Positions 1 through 6,862 of a DNA stretch of 15,579 nucleotides are shown piece after piece (the stretch's first letter is position 1; each line of letters begins with the position of its first letter). Location of the stretch: positions 1 to 15,579 of the forward strand of contig JALGUK010000045.1 in the NCBI GenBank assembly GCA_029820875.1, read 5' to 3'. A model generated the notes under the pieces. That model worked only from the letters and a program-made list of their open reading frames with translations, had not been told where the DNA came from and ran no database searches. Made by a program: the position numbers and the translations under genes. The stretch is from Candidatus Zipacnadia bacterium. Lineage in GTDB: Bacteria; Armatimonadota; UBA5377; JALGUK01.

Positions 1-1
1 G

Positions 2-1387
2 ATACTTGTGGCCAACCGTGGAGAGATAGCCGTCCGCATCATCCGGAGCTGCCGGGAACTCGGAATCCAAACCGTAGCTGTTTTCTCGGAGGCGGACCGA
101 GATGCCCTCTACACCCGGCTGGCCGACGAGGCGGTCTGTATCGGGCCGCCAAGCAATAGCGACAGCTACCTCAACGCCCCTAACATTGCAACCGCCGCGG
201 TAACTCACGGGTGTGACGCGATTCACCCGGGCTACGGGAACCTCGCCGAGGATCCGAGCTTCGCGGAAATATGCGCCGCACTCGAAATCACCTTCATCGG
301 CCCGCCGCCTGAGGCCATGCGGCAGATGGGTGACAAAGCTCTCGCGCGCAAGCTGATGGAGAAGGCACGGGTGCCGGTGTTGCCCGGGACGACCGAAGTA
401 CTGAATAATGGCCAGAGCGTGAAAAAAATCGTTGACAAGATTGGTTTCCCGCTGATGGTGAAGGCCGCTTCAGGTGGAGGGGGGCGTGGAATCCGCATTG
501 TCAACCGGGAGGCGGAGTTGCCTGACGCTCTTCAACAGGCGCAAGCGGAGGCTAAGGCGGCTTTTGGTGACGACAAGGTTTACATAGAAAAGTACCTGCG
601 GGATCCAAAACACGTGGAGGTGCAAATACTCGCCGACAACGACGGCCACGTTGTGCACCTTGGGGAGCGCGACTGCTCCATTCAAACGGTGCGGCATCAG
701 AAGCTGCTTGAGGAGGCGCCGTGTCCGTCGCTGAAGCGCCATCAACGGCGTGCGCTTGCCGATGCTGCGGTCAAGGCGGCCAAGGCGGTGGGATATGTCA
801 ACGCCGGTACGGTGGAGTTCCTCCTCGACACCGATGGCCGCTTCTATTTCATCGAGATGAACACCCGCATTCAAGTCGAACACCCTGTGACAGAGATGGT
901 AACAGGAATGGATATCGTCCGCGAGCAGATCCGCATCGCCGCCGGTGAGCCTCTGAGCTTCAATCAGCGGCAGGTGCGCATGAAAGGACACGCCATCGAG
1001 TGTCGTATCTGCGCCCAGGACCCGGACCGTAACTTCAAGCCCTCCTGCGGCACGGTGGAGCGATATGTCGTGCCGGGTGGGCCGGGTGTCCGGGTGGACG
1101 CCGGCATTGCCGCCGGGACGGTTATCTCACCGTATTACGATCCGCTCCTTGCGAAGATAATAGCCTGGGGGGCTGACAGGACTCAGGCCATTCAGCGGAT
1201 GCGCGGGGCGCTTCGTGAGTTGGAGATTGACGGCATCGAAACGACCCGGGATTACCATCTGCGGATTCTCGAGGACGAGACATTCCTCGCCGGCGAAGCA
1301 ACGACTCACTTTGTCCGGGAGCGTGTTAATGAACCGGTGGCCTCCAACGAGAAACCGCAGGAAGACAGCATGGCCGCCATCGCTTAA
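2..1387 (+). CDS. accC: Acetyl-CoA carboxylase, biotin carboxylase subunit (5' end outside window)
   Basis: Biotin carboxylase uses ATP and bicarbonate to carboxylate the biotin on AccB, the first half-reaction of acetyl-CoA carboxylase in fatty-acid synthesis. The reading frame is open at the window edge and enters inside the conserved N-terminal ANRGEIA motif, so the true start lies just upstream and only a few residues are missing. Counting from the GTG at position 8, visible motifs are HPGYG in the N-terminal domain, the ATP-grasp glycine-rich loop KAASGGGGRG (about 152-161), ERDCSIQ...RHQK (220-232) with the bicarbonate-side lysine, and EMNTRIQVEHPVTE (283-296) with the catalytic Arg/Glu cluster. 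Length (about 460) is normal for the family. Two oddities: QTVRHQK replaces the usual QRRHQK, one residue longer, and HPGYGN replaces HPGYGF. An accB gene is expected upstream. Pyruvate carboxylase subunit A is a less likely alternative, given the nusB neighbour. Confidence 0.95.
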   Translation: MLVANRGEIAVRIIRSCRELGIQTVAVFSEADRDALYTRLADEAVCIGPPSNSDSYLNAPNIATAAVTHGCDAIHPGYGNLAEDPSFAEICAALEITFIGPPPEAMRQMGDKALARKLMEKARVPVLPGTTEVLNNGQSVKKIVDKIGFPLMVKAASGGGGRGIRIVNREAELPDALQQAQAEAKAAFGDDKVYIEKYLRDPKHVEVQILADNDGHVVHLGERDCSIQTVRHQKLLEEAPCPSLKRHQRRALADAAVKAAKAVGYVNAGTVEFLLDTDGRFYFIEMNTRIQVEHPVTEMVTGMDIVREQIRIAAGEPLSFNQRQVRMKGHAIECRICAQDPDRNFKPSCGTVERYVVPGGPGVRVDAGIAAGTVISPYYDPLLAKIIAWGADRTQAIQRMRGALRELEIDGIETTRDYHLRILEDETFLAGEATTHFVRERVNEPVASNEKPQEDSMAAIA

Positions 1388-1461
1388 TGAACGACTTCAG
1401 CGCGTTGTCATGCGTTTGTTGACATCCGTCACAGCGTAGCACATTCAGTGAGGTTGGGACC

Positions 1462-1890
1462 GTGGGGAGCCGCAGGGACGGGCGAATCCTCGCTCTGAAT
1501 GTTCTTTTCCAGATCGACCTTGGTGGCGTGGAACCGGAGGCCGCGTTCCGCTACGCAGTCTCCGAAGCTCCCGAAGATGAGGAATTACGCGCATTCGGGA
1601 TCCTGCTGGCACAGCGGTGCCTGGAGCATCAGGAAGAAATAGATCGCATCATCGAGGAACTGGCCGAGGGATGGTCGCTTGACCGAATGGCCAGCGTGGA
1701 CCGCAACGTCCTGCGCGTGGCCGTCTGCGAGATGCGTTACTTTGACGATATCCCCATCAGCGTCTCGATCAACGAGGCCGTGGACTTAGCCAAGGAGTAT
1801 AGCACAGAAGAGTCGGGCAAGTTCATCAACGGCATTTTGGGCACCCTTGGCCGGAGCCTGCAGGAGGAAGTTGAGCGCAAGGCGAGTTAG
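1462..1890 (+). CDS. nusB: Transcription antitermination factor NusB
   Basis: NusB is a small all-helical RNA-binding protein that pairs with NusE (ribosomal protein S10) on boxA RNA and supports antitermination of rRNA operons. The 142-residue product matches the usual length (about 140). It has the N-terminal Arg-rich helix (RRDGRILALNVLFQIDLG), the central DRMASVDRNVLRVAVCEM segment and the C-terminal ISINEAVDLAKEYSTEESGKFINGILG-type signature (seen here as SVSINEAVDLAKEYS followed by GKFINGILG), which is the family hallmark. The GTG start at 1462 is supported by GAGG at 1450-1453 with 8 bases of spacing, and no in-frame ATG fits better. It lies 74 bases after accC and before the exonuclease VII genes, its usual neighbourhood in Gram-positive-type clusters, although a lipoprotein gene separates it from xseA here. 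Confidence 0.96.
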   Translation: MGSRRDGRILALNVLFQIDLGGVEPEAAFRYAVSEAPEDEELRAFGILLAQRCLEHQEEIDRIIEELAEGWSLDRMASVDRNVLRVAVCEMRYFDDIPISVSINEAVDLAKEYSTEESGKFINGILGTLGRSLQEEVERKAS

Positions 1891-1948
1891 GTGCCGTCTG
1901 CACAAGACCATTCGGATTCCTGTCCGACGAGCAGTCCACATCACTTGC

Positions 1949-1956
1949 AAGGGGGG
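1949..1956 (+). promoter_or_regulatory. Ribosome binding site deciding the lipoprotein start
   Basis: A purine run AAGGGGGG ends 6 bases before the ATG at 1963. It favours this start over the GTG at 1891, which directly abuts the nusB stop, has no visible ribosome site of its own, and would put 24 polar residues before the signal peptide. Confidence 0.7.
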
Positions 1957-1962
1957 AACGTC

Positions 1963-3159
1963 ATGCACACGCGTATTCTGTTAGGTCTGCTCGGCTGTAG
2001 CTTGGTCGTCGTGCTGATCGCCGGATGTGGGGGCGGAACGGAAGTAGGTCCCCCCGTTGGTCAAACTCACGTCATCTTGCCAGCTCGAGGTTGCATAACG
2101 CTCGAACCCAAAGAGGTGCTGCCCGACGACTTGCGGTGGCGCGACATTCCAGGAGTGCTTTATGCGTCTCTTTTTCGTGATACGTTCGACTACTCTAATA
2201 CTTCCGAATCGTACGCCACAGTGGACTGGGACGACAGCTCCACGACCCTCAGCGGCACGTTAACCGCGGTGAAGCTGAAGCCGAACTTCGCGTACCAGAT
2301 GAAGTTGGGCGGCACGGCGCCCATCACCACTGCAGCAGAACCGCCATTGCCACAGGGCAGTGATCCTGCGGACTGGGCAAGCTGGGCAAGCTGGCAGCTG
2401 GGGCACAACGGCCGGTGGTGGTGCGAGGAGTTGAATTGGAACATAGAGGACAGCGATCTCCAAAAGTGCCTGGCTGCGGGGTACCACGTTAGCGGCTACT
2501 TACTCTTCGACTTCTTCATCACCGACAGCAACGGCAACGCGACCAAATCCTTTGCCCTCGACAGCACCTATCACGTCTTGTGGCGCACCGACCAACGACG
2601 ACCACGCAAGAAACTCGACTCCAAGGCAGTCCGACACGCGATCACGAGGAGCTCTTCTTGGGGGTATGACTTCGACGAGAAAGCCGGAGTAGTCAGCGTT
2701 TTCGCCGAAGGGGAGTCACCCGGCACTCGGCCGAAGCCCGGTGATGTGCGGCTCCCAGACGGGATTTACCCGGTAAATTTCAATTTGACCGAGGAGAGCT
2801 TCCACGACAATCTGAACAATACGGTGGAGTACGGTGGCTTCTGGGCGCAGGTGCTCGAGTCACCCATCACCTTCATTGTCGGGACAGGCGGCTCAACGCC
2901 CGGGGATACGGGTTGCATTGCGGGCACTGTCACCTATTCTGGCAGGCCAGCCCGGAGAGTCACCGTGGAACTGAAAGATGCCTCCGGGAGCGTCCTGCAA
3001 ACGACTCAGACGAAGGGTAATGGTAAGTACAGCTTTGAGAACGTGCCGGTTGGTGAGGGCTACACGGTCTCGGCAACCGATGGGTCCTATTCCGCCAAGA
3101 AGATTGGCGTGGTGGTTGGGGCCGACGCGACCACCACGGTTGATTTAGTGCTTCAGTAA
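1963..3159 (+). CDS. Predicted lipoprotein with C-terminal carboxypeptidase-regulatory-like domain
   Basis: This is a 398-residue exported protein of unknown function. The ATG at 1963 is chosen over an in-frame GTG at 1891 because it follows an AAGGGGGG ribosome site (1949-1956, 6-base spacing) and gives a clean signal sequence: a hydrophobic run L6-I19 ending in a lipobox I19-A20-G21-C22, with Cys22 as the expected lipidated residue. A Gly-rich linker follows. The middle (about residues 35-300) is rich in aromatic residues and beta-strand-like, with DWDDSSTTLSGTL and STYHVLWRT segments; I do not recognise a named domain. Residues 317-398 have the shape of a carboxypeptidase-regulatory-like (CarboxypepD_reg) beta-sandwich: G.I.GTVTYSGRPA, VTVELKD, a YSFENVPVGEGYTV turn and a closing V.LVL strand, a fold common in surface proteins. 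It is an unusual guest between nusB and xseA. A cell-envelope binding or structural role is inference only. Confidence 0.85.
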   Translation: MHTRILLGLLGCSLVVVLIAGCGGGTEVGPPVGQTHVILPARGCITLEPKEVLPDDLRWRDIPGVLYASLFRDTFDYSNTSESYATVDWDDSSTTLSGTLTAVKLKPNFAYQMKLGGTAPITTAAEPPLPQGSDPADWASWASWQLGHNGRWWCEELNWNIEDSDLQKCLAAGYHVSGYLLFDFFITDSNGNATKSFALDSTYHVLWRTDQRRPRKKLDSKAVRHAITRSSSWGYDFDEKAGVVSVFAEGESPGTRPKPGDVRLPDGIYPVNFNLTEESFHDNLNNTVEYGGFWAQVLESPITFIVGTGGSTPGDTGCIAGTVTYSGRPARRVTVELKDASGSVLQTTQTKGNGKYSFENVPVGEGYTVSATDGSYSAKKIGVVVGADATTTVDLVLQ

Positions 3160-3326
3160 AGGACCTTTGCTCTTGGAGAGCGTCAGCAACCCGCGGCCGT
3201 GCCGACTGGCGGGGTTGGCGGTGTGTTACGTTTACATGAAACGAGACGACTCGGACTTATGCAAGTGAGCATTAGTCCGGTGGGGCTGTAAATTGCCGTC
3301 CCCGTCCGCGTGTCAGAGGATATACA

Positions 3327-4544
3327 TTGAGCACCCAACCTGCGATTCTCACGGTTCGCGAGCTGACCACACACATCAAACGGCTGATTGACGCCGACGA
3401 GCTACTGCAAGAGGTGGCGGTCCGAGGGGAGATCTCAAACTTCACGCACCACGCCTCCGGCCACATGTACTTCTCCCTGAAGGACGAAGCCAGCCAGTTG
3501 CGGTGTGTGTGTTTCCGTGGGCCAGCCGGTTCATTGCCCTTTTACCCGGCCAACGGAATGCAGGTCGTGGCATTCGGGAATGTAGGCGTCTACGAAAAGC
3601 GCGGCGAATATCAGCTTTACGTGCGCTGGATGCAGCAAGATGGTATTGGCGCCCTTCACCTGGCGTTCGAACGATTGAAGGCGAAGCTGGAAGCCGAGGG
3701 GCTTTTCGAGCCGGCGCGGAAGCGTCCGCTCCCGCGTTTTCCACGGCGCGTTGCGGTGGCAACCTCGCCGACCGGCGCCGCCGTCCGGGATATCATCACC
3801 GTTCTGAGGCGGCGGTATCCGGCGCTGTCAATCGTATTGATTCCGACTATCGTTCAGGGCGAGGAGGCACCGCAAAGCATAATCAATTCCATCCGCCTGG
3901 CCCATCAAGCGCTTCAGCCTGATGTGTTGATTGTAGGCCGGGGCGGGGGTTCGCTGGAGGACCTTTGGGCCTTCAATGACGAGGCCGTTGCGCGCGCAAT
4001 TTTCGCATCGCCCGTTCCCGTCGTCAGTGCGGTCGGCCACGAGACCGATTTCACGATTGCCGATTTTGTCGCGGATGTCCGGGCCCCCACGCCGTCGGCT
4101 GCAGCAGAGATAGTGGCGCCGGACATTCGAGAACTGCGCCGATACACGGACGAACTGCTTGCGCGAGGGCGTCGCGCGGTGCTCGCTGAACTATCAGCCG
4201 CTCGCGAGCGTTTGCGCACTATGCTTCAGCGCAGGCCGTTTGCTCGTCCATTCGAACGGATTGACCAGCTCTCACAGGAACTGGACGAGCTTTCAGCGGC
4301 CTTGCAGAACGCCTTCGGCCGGGCGCTTGAATCGCAGGCGCAGCGTCTGGAGGCGGTCGGGGGGCGCCTGGAGGCTCTCGGGCCGCAAAGCGTCCTCAAA
4401 CGTGGCTACAGCGTCTGTCGGGATGCGCAGAGCAGGCGAATCGTGCGTTCGGTAAGGGCAGTACGGGTGGGTCAGGAGATCGAGGTGCTCGTTGCGGACG
4501 GGGGCATTGTGTCCGACGTGACGGATGTTTGGAGCGCCGAGTAG
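3327..4544 (+). CDS. xseA: Exodeoxyribonuclease VII large subunit
   Basis: XseA is the catalytic subunit of exonuclease VII, which with several XseB copies degrades single-stranded DNA from both ends to oligonucleotides during repair. Residues about 8-105 form the N-terminal OB-fold (VRGEISNFTHHASGHMYFSLKD), followed by the nuclease domain with SPTGAAVRD (from 147), GRGGGSLEDLWAFNDE (from 204) and GHETDFTIADFVAD (from 237). A coiled-coil arm then runs to about 345, and the C-terminal LGPQSVLKRGYSV segment closes the protein. The TTG start at 3327 has AGAGGA (3315-3320) 6 bases upstream, and the product begins at the residue expected for the family. At 405 residues it is shorter than the 448-456 of the Bacillus and E. 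coli proteins; the shortening is in the coiled-coil arm, with all catalytic motifs kept. Its partner xseB follows 46 bases downstream. Confidence 0.95.
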   Translation: MSTQPAILTVRELTTHIKRLIDADELLQEVAVRGEISNFTHHASGHMYFSLKDEASQLRCVCFRGPAGSLPFYPANGMQVVAFGNVGVYEKRGEYQLYVRWMQQDGIGALHLAFERLKAKLEAEGLFEPARKRPLPRFPRRVAVATSPTGAAVRDIITVLRRRYPALSIVLIPTIVQGEEAPQSIINSIRLAHQALQPDVLIVGRGGGSLEDLWAFNDEAVARAIFASPVPVVSAVGHETDFTIADFVADVRAPTPSAAAEIVAPDIRELRRYTDELLARGRRAVLAELSAARERLRTMLQRRPFARPFERIDQLSQELDELSAALQNAFGRALESQAQRLEAVGGRLEALGPQSVLKRGYSVCRDAQSRRIVRSVRAVRVGQEIEVLVADGGIVSDVTDVWSAE

Positions 4545-4590
4545 AGCGTCGCAGGCCGGGAGATCGATTTGACCAGCGAAGGGGCAGACT

Positions 4591-4854
4591 ATGAGAAACG
4601 ACAACCAATCGGGCCCTGAGCCGACATTTGAGGAGGCCCTCGAAAAACTTGAGGAGATTGCCCAGAGACTGGAGGAGGGCGACCTGCCGCTGGAGGAGTC
4701 CATCAAGCTTTACGAAGAGGGCGTTCGACTGCACAAGCAGTGCCAGGAGAAGCTCGCTGCCGCGCGCGGCAAGCTGGAGAAGGTTGTCCAGACTCAGGCG
4801 GGCGAGGTCTCGCTGGAGCCGCTTGAGAATGACGTCTCGGAAGATGAAATCTGA
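4591..4854 (+). CDS. xseB: Exodeoxyribonuclease VII small subunit
   Basis: XseB is the small helical subunit that coats the coiled-coil arm of XseA and controls exonuclease VII activity. The 87-residue product has the family core PTFEEALEKLEEIAQRLEEG, then DLPLEESIKLYEEGVRL, then CQEKLAAARGKLE, which forms two antiparallel helices. The acidic tail ends EDEI. Start ATG at 4591 follows an AAGGGGC site with about 7 bases of spacing. It is directly behind xseA, as usual, and before dxs. In many genomes ispA (farnesyl diphosphate synthase) sits between xseB and dxs, but here the gap is only 39 bases. Confidence 0.95.
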   Translation: MRNDNQSGPEPTFEEALEKLEEIAQRLEEGDLPLEESIKLYEEGVRLHKQCQEKLAAARGKLEKVVQTQAGEVSLEPLENDVSEDEI

Positions 4855-4893
4855 ATCCCGATAACTGCGAAAGAAGGCTGACGCTGCCATATC

Positions 4894-6807
4894 ATGAGTC
4901 GCTATCTTGATCAAATCAATTCCCCCCGCGACCTCCGGCGCCTTTCCATGCGCGAGCTGGAGGTGCTGGCTAAAGAGATCCGTGAGAGGCTGATTCGAAC
5001 CGTATCGGTGACCGGGGGGCACCTCGCGTCCAACCTCGGCGTGGTGGAGCTAACCCTGGCACTGCACCTTGCCCTGGACACCCCGCGGGACAAGCTGATT
5101 TGGGATGTAAGTCATCAGACCTATGTGCATAAGCTGCTGACCGGCCGCCGCGAGAGCTTCGGAACACTCCGCCAGCAAGGCGGACTGTCCGGTTTCGCCT
5201 CCCGGACCGAAAGCAAATACGACCCTTACGGTGCGGGACACGGCAGCACCGCCATTTCGGCGGCAGTGGGAATGGCCATTGCCCGCGACCGCCTGGGAGA
5301 AGACCACCATGTGGTCGCGGTCATCGGCGACGGCGCACTTACGGGCGGTCTCGCCTACGAGGGTCTCAATCACGCGGGGCAGCTCAAGCCGCGGTTGGTC
5401 GTCATCCTCAACGACAACGAGATGTCCATCTCCCCGAACGTCGGCGCGATTGCAACCTACTTGTCTCGCGTGCGCATGGACCCCCATTACCAGCGCGCGA
5501 AGGAACAGTTTGAGATGCTCGCGCGGCAGTTGCCGATGGGAGATACAATGGTCGAGGCAGTTGAGTGGTTCAAGGCCGGCCTCAAGCGCGCATTCGAACC
5601 GGGGCGTCTCTTCGTTGATTTGGGCTGGCGGTACTATGGTCCGATTGACGGCCACAATCTCCCCATCTTGCGCGATGCCATAGACCACGCCCTTAATATC
5701 AACGGCCCAGTGCTCCTGCACGTTATGACCCGTAAGGGAAAAGGGTACGCGCCGTCGGAGAAGCACCCCACACGCTTCCACGGCGTCTCTGCATTCGATG
5801 TTGCTTCCGGCGAGCCGGCTTCCGGACACACCACACCGACTTATGGTGATGTCTTCGTCAGCGCGTTGATAGAAGAGGCAAAGCGCGACTCCCGCGTGGT
5901 CGCCATAAGTGCGGCGATGCTCAGCGGCACGAGGCTGGAGCAATTCGCCAGGGAGTTCCCGAAGCGTTGTTTCGATGTGGGTATGGCCGAGGAGCACGCC
6001 ATCACACTGGCGTCCGGCATGGCCGCCGCCGGCCTGCGCCCGTTTGTCGTCATCTATTCGACATTCCTGCAGCGCGCCTATGACCAACTCATCCACGATG
6101 TATGTCTGCAGAATCTGCCGGTGAAGATCGGCGTGGACAGGGCAGGCCTTGTCGGGGACGACGGCCCGACCCACCACGGCGTTTTCGATCTGACTTACTT
6201 GCGCTCCATACCCAATATGGTCATCATGGCTCCCAAGGACGAGGCCGAACTCGCCCGTATGTTCCGGACGATGGCTAAGGTTGAAGGGCCGGTCGCGATG
6301 CGCTATCCGCGCGGCGCGGGCCGGGGCCTGCAGTGGGACACTGAGGCGGAGCCGATTGAAGTCGGCAAAGCGGAAGTAGTCCGGGAGGGCGACGATGTCA
6401 CCATCGTGGCCATCGGCCCCAGCGTGTATGACGCTGTAGAGGTGGCTGATGCGGCTGGTAAGAACGGGCTTTCAGTGGGGGTCATCAACGCGCGGTTTGT
6501 CAAGCCGTTGGATGAGGAGCTTATTGTCGAAGCAGCTCGACGCTCGGGAGCGGTGGTGACGGTGGAAGAGAACGTAGCGGCAGGAGGCTTTGGGAGTGCC
6601 GTGGTCGAACTGTTGGAAAGCAAGGGCCTAACGGAGGTGAGGGTGCGGCGTCTGGCGTTGCCGGATCGGTATGTGGAGCATGGGGATGTCGCAGGTTTGC
6701 GGGAGAAATACGGTATCAGTACAGGCGCGATTCTCGAGGCGGTCACCCAGCTCGCAGCCCATGGTGCCCGGCAGCAGCGCACAGGAGCCGCACTAGATGC
6801 TTCCTGA
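4894..6807 (+). CDS. dxs: 1-Deoxy-D-xylulose-5-phosphate synthase
   Basis: Dxs condenses pyruvate and glyceraldehyde 3-phosphate to 1-deoxyxylulose 5-phosphate using thiamine diphosphate and Mg2+, the first step of the MEP isoprenoid route; the product also feeds thiamine and pyridoxal synthesis. The 637-residue length is typical. The N-terminal domain has GHLASNLGVVELT, WDVSHQTYVHKLLTGR and the cofactor motif GDG (145-147) followed by NDNEMSISPN. The central pyrimidine-binding domain has YFDVG-like CFDVGMAEEHAITLASG with the likely catalytic Glu at 366 (the usual AEQHA reads AEEHA), then YSTFLQRAYDQ and DRAGLVGDDGPTHHG. The transketolase C-terminal domain has RFVKPLDEELI and VTVEENVAAGGFGSAV. 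The nearest purine-rich site (AAGAAGG, 4871-4877) is 16 bases from the ATG, longer than usual, but no better start is in frame. No frameshift or deletion is visible. Confidence 0.97.
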   Translation: MSRYLDQINSPRDLRRLSMRELEVLAKEIRERLIRTVSVTGGHLASNLGVVELTLALHLALDTPRDKLIWDVSHQTYVHKLLTGRRESFGTLRQQGGLSGFASRTESKYDPYGAGHGSTAISAAVGMAIARDRLGEDHHVVAVIGDGALTGGLAYEGLNHAGQLKPRLVVILNDNEMSISPNVGAIATYLSRVRMDPHYQRAKEQFEMLARQLPMGDTMVEAVEWFKAGLKRAFEPGRLFVDLGWRYYGPIDGHNLPILRDAIDHALNINGPVLLHVMTRKGKGYAPSEKHPTRFHGVSAFDVASGEPASGHTTPTYGDVFVSALIEEAKRDSRVVAISAAMLSGTRLEQFAREFPKRCFDVGMAEEHAITLASGMAAAGLRPFVVIYSTFLQRAYDQLIHDVCLQNLPVKIGVDRAGLVGDDGPTHHGVFDLTYLRSIPNMVIMAPKDEAELARMFRTMAKVEGPVAMRYPRGAGRGLQWDTEAEPIEVGKAEVVREGDDVTIVAIGPSVYDAVEVADAAGKNGLSVGVINARFVKPLDEELIVEAARRSGAVVTVEENVAAGGFGSAVVELLESKGLTEVRVRRLALPDRYVEHGDVAGLREKYGISTGAILEAVTQLAAHGARQQRTGAALDAS

Positions 6808-6847
6808 CAGCAGTGGCTCGACGCGTACGCAGGCAGATTTGACGAAA

Positions 6848-6855
6848 AAGGGGAG
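6848..6855 (+). promoter_or_regulatory. Ribosome binding site deciding the TPR-protein start
   Basis: AAGGGGAG ends 7 bases before the ATG at 6863. An earlier in-frame ATG at 6797 lies inside the end of dxs, has no such site, and would add 22 polar residues ahead of the signal peptide, so 6863 is preferred. Confidence 0.7.
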
Positions 6856-6862
6856 AGACCTA

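Noticed and set aside
1419..1447. Perfect TTGACA (1419-1424) before nusB as a promoter -35
   Set aside because: At 16-18 bases downstream only CATTCA-like words occur, a poor -10, and transcription would begin almost at the GTG start.
1891..1962. GTG at 1891 as the lipoprotein start
   Set aside because: It would bury the signal peptide behind 24 polar residues; the ATG at 1963 has its own ribosome site.
3160..3326. Possible terminator or promoter in the 167-base gap between the lipoprotein gene and xseA
   Set aside because: A hairpin with one bulge (CAACCCGC 3187-3194 with GCGGGGTTG 3209-3217) exists but no T-tract follows; TTGCCG (3293) and TATACA (3321) are 22 bases apart, too far for a sigma-70 type promoter. 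No small gene is apparent.
5050..6177. Long open frame on the minus strand (375 codons) opposite dxs
   Set aside because: It lies wholly antisense to a gene whose protein is conserved end to end; its translation has no recognisable domain and it follows from GC-rich codon structure.
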